From Bacteroidales bacterium (lineage in GTDB: Bacteria > Bacteroidota > Bacteroidia > Bacteroidales > PUMT01): DNA of 39,622 bases. Made by a program: the position numbers and the translations under genes. Under the pieces are notes generated by a model. The model searched no databases and was not told the origin of the DNA. It saw nothing but the letters and a program-made list of their open reading frames with translations. The stretch is taken from positions 1-39,622 of the forward strand of contig SLOE01000071.1 of NCBI GenBank assembly GCA_007132715.1. The letters are read 5' to 3'. This document shows positions 17,929 to 26,830 of the stretch, in pieces (position 1 is the first letter of the stretch; each line of letters opens with the position of its first letter).

Positions 17929-19089
17929 ATGGAACTGGCCGATTATTTTGATCCCGTCGTTGAAATAGAAGACTACAGGCTTGGCGAGAGCAGCGTTTTC
18001 GGAACCGGAATACAGGCAAACAGGCCCGGGGGAAAATTCCCCGGATGGGATAAAGCCGATATAGCGATAATAGGCATCTCCGAATACCGCGGCAGTCACC
18101 GCGACAACTGCAGCAAGGCTGCCGACCGGGCAAGGGAATGCCTCTACAACCTCTCCAGGCCGTCTGAAAAGATGAAGATAGCCGACCTTGGCAACCTCAG
18201 ATCAGGCAAGACCTATAATGACAGCCTCGCGGCAGTAGCCGATATCGCTTCAGCCCTTACAGCAGAAAAGACCATTCCCCTGCTGATCGGGGGATCGTCC
18301 GACATAGCAGTGGCGCTGTTCAGGGCATTCGAGAAGAACAAAAAGGTGATCAACCTTACTTCGGTCGACAGCCGGCCCGGCATGGCGTCCGACCATTTTC
18401 CCGATGCACCTCCCGTTCAGTCCTGGCTGGCCGGTATAATTTCGTCAAAGTCAAAGTACCTGTTCAACTATACCAGCATAGGATACCAGTCCTACTTCAC
18501 CGGTGCCCTGGAGAAAAGGCTTCTCGATGACCTTATGTTTGACGGGATGCGACTCGGACTGGTACGGGCGAACCTGAAAGAGGCCGAGCCGGTGATCCGC
18601 GACACCGACCTGCTGGTAATGAGCATGTCGGCAGTCCGCCAGGCCGATGCTCCCGCGGCACTGTTCCCTTCACCAAACGGGTTACATGGTGAGGAGATAT
18701 GCCAGCTTGCCTGGTATGCAGGTAAAAGCGAAAAGCTCTCGGCCCTGGCAATAACGAACTGGTTCGGCGGCTACGACGTTAGGGACCATACCGCACGGCA
18801 GGCAGCACAGATGGCCTGGTATTTCGCAGACGGATTTTACAGGAGGGATGGCGAATACCCGTTCACCCCCTCGGCCGACTGCACCAAATTCATTGTCAAC
18901 CTTACAGATACCGGTAGCGAAATAGTATTTTATAAAAGCAACAAAAGCGACCGGTGGTGGATGGAGGTGCCGTCGTCAAAACTGCCCAAAAGCCTTATGG
19001 TCGCCTGCTCATACGAGGATTACCAGCGGGCCTGCCACCAGGAGGTGCCCGAAAGGTGGTGGCAGAACTTCAGGAAGGTTAACCACTGA
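17929..19089 (+). CDS. Arginase/formimidoylglutamase-fold protein with degenerate metal sites
   Basis: The protein has 386 residues and the general layout of the ureohydrolase (arginase/agmatinase/formimidoylglutamase) fold. The fold-defining loops are present but altered. GGxH is GGSSD (121-125), DAHxD is SVDSRPGM (145-152), and SxDxDxxDP is SMSAVRQADAP (232-242). Thus the histidines and most aspartates that bind the Mn2+ pair in canonical enzymes are absent. Databases usually name this Bacteroidota family formimidoylglutamase, but the visible residues argue against that chemistry. It sits between topA and porP-gldKLMN. Its role is unknown; the nearby gliding/secretion genes hint at, but do not prove, a link. 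Confidence 0.8.
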   Translation: MELADYFDPVVEIEDYRLGESSVFGTGIQANRPGGKFPGWDKADIAIIGISEYRGSHRDNCSKAADRARECLYNLSRPSEKMKIADLGNLRSGKTYNDSLAAVADIASALTAEKTIPLLIGGSSDIAVALFRAFEKNKKVINLTSVDSRPGMASDHFPDAPPVQSWLAGIISSKSKYLFNYTSIGYQSYFTGALEKRLLDDLMFDGMRLGLVRANLKEAEPVIRDTDLLVMSMSAVRQADAPAALFPSPNGLHGEEICQLAWYAGKSEKLSALAITNWFGGYDVRDHTARQAAQMAWYFADGFYRRDGEYPFTPSADCTKFIVNLTDTGSEIVFYKSNKSDRWWMEVPSSKLPKSLMVACSYEDYQRACHQEVPERWWQNFRKVNH

Positions 19090-19147
19090 TTTGAATAAAC
19101 TTCATCAATACGGTCCGCATATACAGTAATGCAGGAAGCCAGTATAC

Positions 19148-19213
19148 GCGAATGATTCGCAACCGGGGCCCCGGGAAAAAGCAAATTTGTAAAAATATCC
19201 TGATTTTTTTCCC
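19148..19213 (+). other. Cluster of inverted repeats upstream of porP
   Basis: Three symmetric elements stand in a row: GCGAATGATTCGC (19148-19160), the perfect palindrome CCGGGGCCCCGG (19163-19174), and GGGAAAAA (19173-19180) pairing with TTTTTCCC (19206-19213). The last could act as a terminator for the topA operon. The remaining gap to the porP start is AT-rich, with no clear promoter box. Confidence 0.4.
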
Positions 19214-19368
19214 TTCTGAGGAAACATTATCTGCATCACTTCAGTATAAGTATCAACATTCAGAAATGCCGGGCTATGTTAATTATTTGTGTGAAATAGT
19301 TTTTTTTATTTTCTTTACAATCAACATTTAAAAAACTGAACATTTCTTAACAGAGGCATCCGGCAGGT

Positions 19369-20316
19369 ATGAAGAGAATTTTTGGTCTGATCATTTTTAT
19401 TTTGACGGCATCCCCGGGCAACGCGCAACAGGATCCGCAGTTCAGCCAGAGTATGTTTAATATTATGATGTTCAATCCCGGATACGTAGGCAGCAAGAAT
19501 GCGATCTGTGCAACGGCAGTCAACCGGCAGCAGTGGGTCGGATTCGGCGACGGTGCGCCGGTTTCATCGCTCTTTACTGTCAATTCGCCTTTCAGGCTTT
19601 TCGGGGCCGACCACGGGGCGGGGCTCCATATACTTAATGACGAGGCAGGTTTTGAGACCAACCTGAGCATCAACGCCTCCTATGCCCTGAGAATGAACCT
19701 GGGCAACGGCAAGCTGGGTATAGGGTTCGGACTGGGAGTTATAAATACATCGCTTGACGCGGACTGGTTTGTGCCGGCCGGCGATGATTTCACCACTCCT
19801 TCGGCCGACCCTTCAATCCCTGCAGGTAACGAGACAGTATTGACAGTTGATTTTTCCGGGGGACTGTTCTACTATGACGGCGATCTTTACGTTGGTATCT
19901 CCTCGACACACATAAACGAGCCGGCGGTTGAGTATACCCAAAGCGCCCGTCCGTTCAAGAGCAGGCACTACTACCTTACCGCAGGGTACAGCCTGCCGAT
20001 GAGGAACCCCTCAGTCAGCGCACTCCCGGCCGTTCTTCTGCAGACCGACGGGGCGATAGCCCAGCTTAACATAGGGGCCATAATTGACTACGAAAGCAGG
20101 CTGTGGGGAGGTCTTTTTTACCGTCATGGTGCTGCAATAGTCGGAATAGCAGGGATCGAGCTGTTCAATGGCATAAACATAGGTTATTCATACGATTTTT
20201 CAACAACAGCAATAATGAGACACAACAAGGGTTCTCATGAATTCATGCTGAGATACTGTTTCGACCTTGATATGGACAGGACACCACAAAGGTACAGAAG
20301 CATAAGAATTTTGTAG
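19369..20316 (+). CDS. porP: PorP/SprF family type IX secretion system outer-membrane protein
   Basis: The protein has 315 residues with a signal peptide (cleavage near GNA-QQ at about residue 20). The mature start, QDPQFSQSMFNIMMFNPGYVGS, is the hallmark of PorP/SprF. The rest is a predicted beta-barrel of alternating strands ending in an aromatic-rich segment (HEFMLRYCFDL). Family members are partners of T9SS; SprF is needed for export of the SprB adhesin, and PorP for gingipain secretion. Placement directly upstream of gldK is the classic porP-porK-porL-porM-porN order, so I favour PorP over a distant SprF paralogue. Confidence 0.92.
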   Translation: MKRIFGLIIFILTASPGNAQQDPQFSQSMFNIMMFNPGYVGSKNAICATAVNRQQWVGFGDGAPVSSLFTVNSPFRLFGADHGAGLHILNDEAGFETNLSINASYALRMNLGNGKLGIGFGLGVINTSLDADWFVPAGDDFTTPSADPSIPAGNETVLTVDFSGGLFYYDGDLYVGISSTHINEPAVEYTQSARPFKSRHYYLTAGYSLPMRNPSVSALPAVLLQTDGAIAQLNIGAIIDYESRLWGGLFYRHGAAIVGIAGIELFNGINIGYSYDFSTTAIMRHNKGSHEFMLRYCFDLDMDRTPQRYRSIRIL

Positions 20317-20333
20317 AAAAAGATTAATTAGTG

Positions 20334-20363
20334 TTGGATAATTAAAAAAAAAAGAGAAATTTG
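20334..20363 (+). promoter_or_regulatory. Candidate gldK operon promoter
   Basis: TTG (20334-20336) is followed after 19 bp by GAAATTTG (20356-20363), one base off TAnnTTTG. It would give a leader of about 100 nt before the gldK ATG at 20469. Confidence 0.35.
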
Positions 20364-20468
20364 CATAAGATGAGTTTTCTGACCATTCTTTAAATTGTTA
20401 AACACGAAAAGGTTCGTCAGCAAGACAATCCAGTATGCGACTAATATAATAAGTAAAATATAAGTAAG

Positions 20469-21806
20469 ATGAAGCGATTCTTTTTTCTATTAGTTCTTGC
20501 CGCGGTGATCTTTACAGGGTGCGGCAGAGCCCCGAGCGGGGAGCTTGTCGGGGTAGAGGGCAGGCAGAGATGGCACGAGCCCGATCCATACGGCATGGTT
20601 TTCATACCCCAGGGGCATTTTATGATGGGTCCGAATGATGAAGACATCATGTTCTCACAGAATGCCTTTTCAAGGACCATATCGGTAGATGCATTCTGGA
20701 TGGACGAAACCGAGATCACGAACAATAAGTACCGTCAGTTTGTCTATTATGTAAGGGACTCTATGATGAGAAGAATGCTTGGTGATTACGGTTTTGACGA
20801 CTTCCTTATAATGGAGGATGATCTGGGCAATGAGATAGATCCTCCCAGGCTTAACTGGCGTCCCCGTATAGATATGAGGGACCCCGAAGTTGTTGAGGCG
20901 CTCGAGGAGATGTACTACCCGGAGCAGGAACGTTTCTACAGGAGGAAAGAGATCGATACCAGGAGGCTGATCTATGAATATTTCTGGGTTGACTACCAGC
21001 AGGCAGCCCGCAGGTCCAACCGCTGGAACCCTGAAACACAGCAATACGAAGGAGTGATTTACAATCAGCTTGGAGAAGAGGTCCCGATCGTCGACCGTTC
21101 ATCCTTCGTGCTGCGCGACCAGGTAAATGTATACCCCGATACGCTGGTCTGGATCCACGACTTTACATATTCATACAACGAGCCAATGGCCAATATGTAT
21201 TTCTGGCACCCGTCATACGACAACTATCCTGTTGTTGGTGTAACCTGGAAGCAGGCTCAGGCTTTCAGCATCTGGCGCACCAACTACCTCAACGAGCATC
21301 TGGCACGCCGGGGACAGGGCTTTGTCCAGAACTACAGGCTCCCCCTCGAATCTGAGTGGGAATATGCTGCCCGCGGAGGAATTCCCCTGTCAATGTACCC
21401 ATGGGGAGGCCCCTACACCAGGAACATGGAGGGTTGCTTCCTTGCCAACTTCAAGCCGATGCGTGGCAACTACACCGACGACGGCTGGCTCTATACAGCA
21501 CCGGTTGCTGCATTCGAGCCCAACGATTACGGGCTTTACGATATGGCGGGTAACGTTGCTGAATGGACTGAAAATGCCTATGACGAATCATTTTATACAT
21601 TTTCGCATGACATGAACCCCAACTATACCTACAATGCCCTCCCGCAGGATCCGCCTGTGATGAAAAGGAAGGTGATCAGGGGAGGTTCCTGGAAGGATGT
21701 GGCATATTACCTGCAGGTGAGCACACGCACCTACGAGTACCAGGACACTGCCAAATCATATGTAGGGTTCAGGAATGTGCGTTCATACCTCGGGCATTCG
21801 AGATAA
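20469..21806 (+). CDS. gldK: T9SS ring lipoprotein GldK/PorK
   Basis: The protein has 445 residues. The lipoprotein signal ends at C18 (VIFTGCG). A formylglycine-generating-enzyme/sulfatase-modifying-factor type domain follows, with MVFIPQGHFMMGPND, TEITNNKYRQFVYYV, RLPLESEWEYAARGG, YDMAGNVAEWTENAY and RGGSWKDVAYY. In T9SS this domain is structural: GldK/PorK makes a periplasmic ring with GldN/PorN at the outer membrane. A mid-domain insertion (about residues 115-235) is typical of GldK compared with FGE enzymes. It is followed by gldL after 164 bp, the widest gap in the gldKLMN set. Confidence 0.97.
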   Translation: MKRFFFLLVLAAVIFTGCGRAPSGELVGVEGRQRWHEPDPYGMVFIPQGHFMMGPNDEDIMFSQNAFSRTISVDAFWMDETEITNNKYRQFVYYVRDSMMRRMLGDYGFDDFLIMEDDLGNEIDPPRLNWRPRIDMRDPEVVEALEEMYYPEQERFYRRKEIDTRRLIYEYFWVDYQQAARRSNRWNPETQQYEGVIYNQLGEEVPIVDRSSFVLRDQVNVYPDTLVWIHDFTYSYNEPMANMYFWHPSYDNYPVVGVTWKQAQAFSIWRTNYLNEHLARRGQGFVQNYRLPLESEWEYAARGGIPLSMYPWGGPYTRNMEGCFLANFKPMRGNYTDDGWLYTAPVAAFEPNDYGLYDMAGNVAEWTENAYDESFYTFSHDMNPNYTYNALPQDPPVMKRKVIRGGSWKDVAYYLQVSTRTYEYQDTAKSYVGFRNVRSYLGHSR

Positions 21807-21888
21807 AAGGTCCGGGATATTGAGGTAACAAGAAATATTTTTGAATAACACCGATAATAAAAACTGAAGATTTAAGTTGATAAATTGA

Positions 21889-21941
21889 GCCATGTAACAG
21901 TTTCCGAAAAATATCATGATGATTGCATGGCAAGTTACATG
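21889..21941 (+). promoter_or_regulatory. Alternative stem-loops in the gldK-gldL gap
   Basis: The segment GCCATGTAAC (21889-21898) can pair either with CATGGC (21926-21931, 6 bp) or with GTTACATG (21934-21941, 8 bp). Both pairings use CATG, so they exclude each other. The element ends 29 bp before the gldL ATG. No protein-coding frame explains it. Confidence 0.4.
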
Positions 21942-21970
21942 TGGTAGTAACTAAATTAAAATTAAACCAG

Positions 21971-22936
21971 ATGAAATTTTCTGAATTAATTCACAGCTCG
22001 GGATGGAAAGCCTTCATGGCAAAGATGTATGGTATTGGTGCCTCCGTGGTTATTCTGGGAGCACTGTTCAAGATCCAGCACTGGCCCGGAGCAGGTCCAA
22101 TGCTTACAATCGGACTCGGAGCGGAAGCCATGATATTCTTCCTGTCAGCTTTCGAGCCGCTGCACGAAGAGGTTGACTGGACGCTTGTTTATCCCGAACT
22201 CGCCGGAATGAGCGAAGATCCTGATGAATTTGATGCCATTCCCCAGAGAAGGGGAAGGGCGGCAGAAGGTCCCGCCGGAGGAGGCGGAAGCACTGCCGCA
22301 CTTGCAAAGTTTGACCAGATGCTGGAAAGCGCGCAGATCACACCCGACCTGTTCGAAAGGCTTGGGCAGGGATTGAAGAACCTGAACGCTACCACGGCAA
22401 AGTTGTCAGACATTTCAGATGCCACGATGGCAACCAATGAGTATGTGTCAAACGTGAAGAATGCTGCCATTTCGGTAAATTCACTCACCGAATCTCTCGA
22501 CGGCTCCTCCCGCAATCTTAAAGGCAAGGTGGATATCCTTTCAGAATCTTATCAGAAGAACTCAGATCTGATCGAGAATTCAACAAATCAGCTTGTAGGC
22601 TCCTACGACCTGCTCAAGGAATCCATCAATACAGAGCACACAACAATAATGGAGGGGAACAAGACGATCGGCGAAAAACTCGGGGTCATAAACAAGAACC
22701 TGTCCGCCCTGAACGCAGTGTATGAGTTGCAGCTCCAGAATAACAATGAGCACCTTAAGGATTCACAGAAACTCTATACTGATTTCGGCAAGATCACCGA
22801 CAACCTCAAATCGTCGGTAGAAGAGACTGAAAAATACAAGGAAGAGATAGGCAAGCTGAGCCAGAACCTGGCCGACCTCAATTCAGTTTACGGAAACATG
22901 CTGTCGGCAATGAGCGTTGTGAGCAGAAAAAAGTAA
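21971..22936 (+). CDS. gldL: T9SS motor subunit GldL/PorL
   Basis: I start at the ATG at 21971, where the product begins MKFSELIHSSGWKAFMAKMY as in GldL. The in-frame extension to 21923 covers the stem-loop region and lacks family similarity. The 321-residue protein has two N-terminal transmembrane helices (about 21-35 and 42-61) and a long cytoplasmic part rich in coiled coil. Glutamate E52 in helix 2 (GLGAEAMIFFLSAFEP) corresponds to the intramembrane glutamate known to matter for proton-driven motor function. With GldM it forms the GldL5M2 rotary motor that powers secretion and gliding. Confidence 0.96.
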   Translation: MKFSELIHSSGWKAFMAKMYGIGASVVILGALFKIQHWPGAGPMLTIGLGAEAMIFFLSAFEPLHEEVDWTLVYPELAGMSEDPDEFDAIPQRRGRAAEGPAGGGGSTAALAKFDQMLESAQITPDLFERLGQGLKNLNATTAKLSDISDATMATNEYVSNVKNAAISVNSLTESLDGSSRNLKGKVDILSESYQKNSDLIENSTNQLVGSYDLLKESINTEHTTIMEGNKTIGEKLGVINKNLSALNAVYELQLQNNNEHLKDSQKLYTDFGKITDNLKSSVEETEKYKEEIGKLSQNLADLNSVYGNMLSAMSVVSRKK

Positions 22937-22960
22937 CCAAAACCCTAAACAATCACCGTT

Positions 22961-24583
22961 ATGGCTGGTGGAAAAGAAACCCCGAGACAGAAACTGATAG
23001 GTATGATGTACCTGGTGCTTATGGCAATGCTGGCACTGAATGTATCAGTTGAGGTTCTTGACGCTTTTGTTGTTGTTGATGAGGGACTTACCAAAACCAC
23101 CGAGAACTTCACGCAGCAAAATGAGGCCATATACCGCGAGTTTGCCAGGCGCATGGCCGAAAACCCGGTGCGGGTAAGACCCTGGAAAGAACAGGCTGAC
23201 GAGGTTAAGGCCAGAGCAGACGGACTCTATGACGAGATACAGGAGCTGAAACATGAGATAGTATTCAGGGCCGAGGGAACCAATACAGATGCAATAGATG
23301 ATGACGGCAGGATAATAGGAGCAAATATAAGGGCCAAGGAGAGCACCAATCCGCCAGCCCAGGTGATGCTGTTTCCCGAGGGTAATATGGTGGCCACGCA
23401 ACTCAAGAATTCAATAGCCGATTTCAGAGAATTTCTCACAGGTATAGCCGACCCGAGGGACGAGGGGATAATCCAGGCGATTGAAACATCCCTTGATACA
23501 TCCGACCCCCCTGCAAGGGAAGGAGCAACAGTGAGCTGGGAAAGACACCACTTCTATTATATGCCGACAATTGCAGCCATTACCCTGATGTCAAAAATGC
23601 AGGCCGATGTAAGGAATGCCGAGGCAGACATGATAACTTACCTCCTGAACCAGGTCGATGCCGGTTCTTTCATGTTCAACGCTCTTGAAGCCACAGTCAT
23701 ACCACGGTCCAACTATGTGTTCAGGGGCGACGATTTTGAAGCCAGCGTATTCATTGCAGCCTTCGATACCACCCAGGCCCCCGAAATACTGGTAGGCCAG
23801 TACCGGGAGATTGAGCTTGAAGACGGATCGATCGATTATGAGATGATAGGGAGCGCCGACCCCCTTCCTGTTGAACATGGTAAGGGTATATACCGTACAA
23901 GGCCCACCGCTCTGGGAGAACAGAGGTGGGGCGGACTGATACGGTTGCGCGCACCGGACGGGTCATTCATCAGCAGGCCATTCGAAAGTGAATATACCGT
24001 TGCTGAGTCCCATCTTATCGTATCACCAACAGCAATGAACGTGTTCTACACAGCTATTGACAACCCGGTTGAGATCTCGGTTCCCGGACTGGGTGCCGAC
24101 CAGATCACAGCATCCATTAACAATGGTATACTGAGGCGAGTCCGCGGAAGCGAGTATGTCGTGGTGCCTGCACGTACAGGAACCGCGCAGGTCAGCGTAA
24201 CCGCAACCATTGACGGGGTGACCAGAAGTATGGGATCAAGGAACTTCCGTGTAAGGTCGGTTCCTCCGCCGGTCGCCACGGTGGCCGGGCAGGAAAGGGG
24301 AATAATCGCGCGTGGTGTTCTCCTGGCACAGACAGGGGTGCTGGCCGAGATGAGGGATTTCGACTTTGACCTCACCTACACGGTGACCCGGTTCACTATC
24401 TCAACATCAATTGGAGGCTTCCTGAGGGAAGAACCATCGACTAGCAACCGTATTACCGATGGCCAGCGGGAGCTGATACGTTCAGCTTCAAGGGGCTCCA
24501 GGGTATTCTTTGACAACATCAGGGCCGTTGGCCCGGGCGGTGAAGAGAGGCCGTTGCCTACAATCAGCTTCACCCTTGATTAA
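22961..24583 (+). CDS. gldM: T9SS motor subunit GldM/PorM
   Basis: A 540-residue protein starting MAGGKETPRQKLIGMMYLVL. One N-terminal transmembrane helix (about 12-35) leads to a long periplasmic stalk made of the usual four domains. R9, known to be important for motor function in characterised GldM, is present. The periplasmic part includes FLTGIADPRDEG, the strand-rich middle (VFRGDDFEASVFIAAFDTT) and the C-terminal domain ending RPLPTISFTLD. GldM couples rotation at the inner membrane to the GldK/GldN ring. The 24-bp spacing from gldL and 35-bp spacing to gldN indicate one operon. Confidence 0.97.
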   Translation: MAGGKETPRQKLIGMMYLVLMAMLALNVSVEVLDAFVVVDEGLTKTTENFTQQNEAIYREFARRMAENPVRVRPWKEQADEVKARADGLYDEIQELKHEIVFRAEGTNTDAIDDDGRIIGANIRAKESTNPPAQVMLFPEGNMVATQLKNSIADFREFLTGIADPRDEGIIQAIETSLDTSDPPAREGATVSWERHHFYYMPTIAAITLMSKMQADVRNAEADMITYLLNQVDAGSFMFNALEATVIPRSNYVFRGDDFEASVFIAAFDTTQAPEILVGQYREIELEDGSIDYEMIGSADPLPVEHGKGIYRTRPTALGEQRWGGLIRLRAPDGSFISRPFESEYTVAESHLIVSPTAMNVFYTAIDNPVEISVPGLGADQITASINNGILRRVRGSEYVVVPARTGTAQVSVTATIDGVTRSMGSRNFRVRSVPPPVATVAGQERGIIARGVLLAQTGVLAEMRDFDFDLTYTVTRFTISTSIGGFLREEPSTSNRITDGQRELIRSASRGSRVFFDNIRAVGPGGEERPLPTISFTLD

Positions 24584-24618
24584 CAGATTATTAAACAGAC
24601 AACACATAAATCAGTGCA

Positions 24619-25476
24619 ATGAAGAAGCTAGTTATAGTATTATTGATCGGAGCAGGAATTTTCATGCCGGGAGGCTTTAAGCTCGACGCCCAGGACCTGA
24701 CTCTGGGAAGCATCTATGAGAAGGAGAACGTACCCTACCGCAGGCCGGTGCCGCTGCCGTTCCTTAGGGAGGCCGATGTGGTATGGTCCAAGATGTTATG
24801 GAGGATGGTCGATCTTCGCGAAAAGGTGAACCACCCGCTGTACTTCCCGACCGAACCGTTCGGTCCGCGGATGAGCCTTATAAACGTACTTATGACCGGA
24901 TTAGAAAATGAAGAGATCACTGCTTACACCGACGAGCAGTTCCAGGTACCCCGTGAACTTGAAGATATAGAACGGATGCTCGGCGGGGAGGCAACTCTCC
25001 AGACAGTGGTTGACGTTGACACCGGAGAGGAAATAACCGTAGAGGTACCGGGAGAGGTACGTACCGATGAGGTTTTCAGATATCTTGTCCTGGAGCAATG
25101 GTACTTTGACAGGCAGCGTTCACGATTTGATTCCAGGATAATCGGCCTCTGCCCTATACGTGTTTACCAGAGAAGGGCTGATGACGGCGAACTGACCGAC
25201 GAACAGATCATGGTTGACGTATTCTGGGTTTATTACCCTGAGATACGCGAACTACTTGCCCGTCACGAGGTCTTTTTCGGTAACAACGACCTGGCCAGCC
25301 TCTCCTTCGACGACCTGTTCCTTCAAAGGCGCTTCTCCGGTTTCATCTACAGAGAATCAAATGTGTACGACAACAGGAGGATAGAAGACTACACTATGGG
25401 AAGGGACGCCCTTTATGAGGCTGGCCGGATCCACAACACGATATTCGATTTTGAACAGGATCTATGGGAATACTAG
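24619..25476 (+). CDS. gldN: T9SS ring protein GldN/PorN
   Basis: A 285-residue secreted protein. The signal peptide (VIVLLIGAGIFMPGG) is followed by a probable cleavage near LDA-QD at about residue 25. The mature part has GldN-typical segments: DVVWSKMLWRMVDLREK, HPLYFPTEPFG, FRYLVLEQWYFDRQRS and GLCPIRVYQR. It joins GldK in the periplasmic ring. It ends the operon and converges on manC with only a 13-bp gap, so transcripts probably overlap. Confidence 0.96.
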   Translation: MKKLVIVLLIGAGIFMPGGFKLDAQDLTLGSIYEKENVPYRRPVPLPFLREADVVWSKMLWRMVDLREKVNHPLYFPTEPFGPRMSLINVLMTGLENEEITAYTDEQFQVPRELEDIERMLGGEATLQTVVDVDTGEEITVEVPGEVRTDEVFRYLVLEQWYFDRQRSRFDSRIIGLCPIRVYQRRADDGELTDEQIMVDVFWVYYPEIRELLARHEVFFGNNDLASLSFDDLFLQRRFSGFIYRESNVYDNRRIEDYTMGRDALYEAGRIHNTIFDFEQDLWEY

Positions 25477-25489
25477 GCCATTCCCTGAT

Positions 25490-26581
25490 CTACAGGTATT
25501 CCTCCCCTTTCTCAATTTTGACATCATTTACAAAGTGCTTGATTCTCTGCTCATCCTCCTTCCGGCAAACAAGGAGTATATTGCCCGACTCCACGACAAT
25601 AAACTCATCCAGCCCGTGCAACACAACGATCTTATCATCAGGAAAATTGATTATTGAATTCCTTACGTCGTAGGCAAATACATTTTTGCCCTTCAGCATG
25701 TTCCCGTTTACATCATGGTCAGTGTGTTCGTAAAGTGACCCCCAGGTGCCCAGGTCAGACCAGCCAAAATCGGAGTAAAAAACATAGACATCATCAGCCT
25801 TCTCCATAATGCCATAGTCGACCGAAATATTGGTGCAGACCGAATAAATATCAGTAACGTATTTCTCCTCATCAGGTTTTCCGTAAACACTCATGTCGGC
25901 TGCAAAAAGTGCATCCATCTCGGGCAGATGTTTTGCGAATGCTTCCATGACAGCCTTCAGCGACCAGATAAAGATGCCCGAGTTCCAGTAAAATTCACCA
26001 CTCTCGTAAAAAACCCTTGCAAGCTCGATATCAGGTTTTTCGGTAAATGTCTTCACCTTCCTGAAATTGTCGGGCCGGCCGGGCACCTCCTTCATCGAGG
26101 CCTGTATATATCCGTACCCTGTCTCCGGCCTGTTTGGCTTGATGCCAAGGGTAAGAAGGATTTTCTCCGATGATGCAGCTTCAAGCGCCTTCTTTATCTC
26201 ACTCAGGAACACATCCTGTTTCAGAATAAGATGGTCGGCAGGTGAAACAACAACAACAGCATCCGGATTCATCAGGCTTATTTTGTAATTTGCATAGGCA
26301 ATACATGGAGCGGTATTCTTCCGCATAGGTTCAAGAAGCACCTGCTCAGGTTTGATATCAGGCAACTGCTCAAACACAAAATCCCGGTAACTTATATTGG
26401 TAACTACAATGATATTCTCGGGCAGGAATATTTCCCTGAAACGGTCATACGTTGATTGCAGGAGGGTTCTTCCGGTCCCCAGTATATCCAGAAACTGTTT
26501 GGGTTTGGAGATCTTGCTCAGTGGCCAGAATCTGCTTCCGATCCCGCCGGCCATGATGACACAATAATGATTTTTATCCAT
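25490..26581 (-). CDS. manC: Mannose-1-phosphate guanylyltransferase
   Basis: A 363-residue nucleotidyltransferase with the pyrophosphorylase signature GGIGSRFWPLSKISKPKQF near the N-terminus. RKNTAPCIAYA, VVSPADHLI, RPETGYGYIQ and the sugar-binding FYWNSGIFIW follow. It makes GDP-mannose from mannose-1-phosphate and GTP, feeding GDP-mannose, GDP-fucose or rhamnose pathways for surface glycans. The C-terminal phosphomannose isomerase domain of bifunctional ManC/AlgA is absent, as in the short family members. A good -7 box lies upstream. Confidence 0.93.
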   Translation of the reverse strand: MDKNHYCVIMAGGIGSRFWPLSKISKPKQFLDILGTGRTLLQSTYDRFREIFLPENIIVVTNISYRDFVFEQLPDIKPEQVLLEPMRKNTAPCIAYANYKISLMNPDAVVVVSPADHLILKQDVFLSEIKKALEAASSEKILLTLGIKPNRPETGYGYIQASMKEVPGRPDNFRKVKTFTEKPDIELARVFYESGEFYWNSGIFIWSLKAVMEAFAKHLPEMDALFAADMSVYGKPDEEKYVTDIYSVCTNISVDYGIMEKADDVYVFYSDFGWSDLGTWGSLYEHTDHDVNGNMLKGKNVFAYDVRNSIINFPDDKIVVLHGLDEFIVVESGNILLVCRKEDEQRIKHFVNDVKIEKGEEYL

Positions 26582-26653
26582 TACAAGAAGTTTAATTCAA
26601 CTAATTTACCGGTCAACCTGGCCGGAATAATGACACCCCGCTGCAGGGTACGG

Positions 26654-26686
26654 CAAAATTAACAAAAACCGCTTTAAAAAGGTCAA
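26654..26686 (-). promoter_or_regulatory. Candidate manC promoter
   Basis: On the minus strand, TTG (26686-26684) is followed after 22 bp by TAATTTTG (26661-26654), an exact TAnnTTTG. The spacing is slightly long. It lies about 75 bp upstream of the manC ATG. Confidence 0.45.
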
Positions 26687-26755
26687 TTATGTTGCCGTTC
26701 TTCATCAAACATGTCTGACGGCCAGCAGCCATTATGCATATTGTCCAAATAATAC

Positions 26756-26763
26756 TATTTTTG
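26756..26763 (+). promoter_or_regulatory. Candidate -7 box for the MlaE/MlaF-like operon
   Basis: TATTTTTG matches TAnnTTTG exactly, 67 bp upstream of the ATG at 26831. No obvious -33 TTTG. Confidence 0.45.
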
Positions 26764-26830
26764 CAGAGTTCAGTGGCCCGTACGTTTTCCCAAAGGCGGG
26801 TCCGTAACTGCAACCCTCATTTACTTGCCA

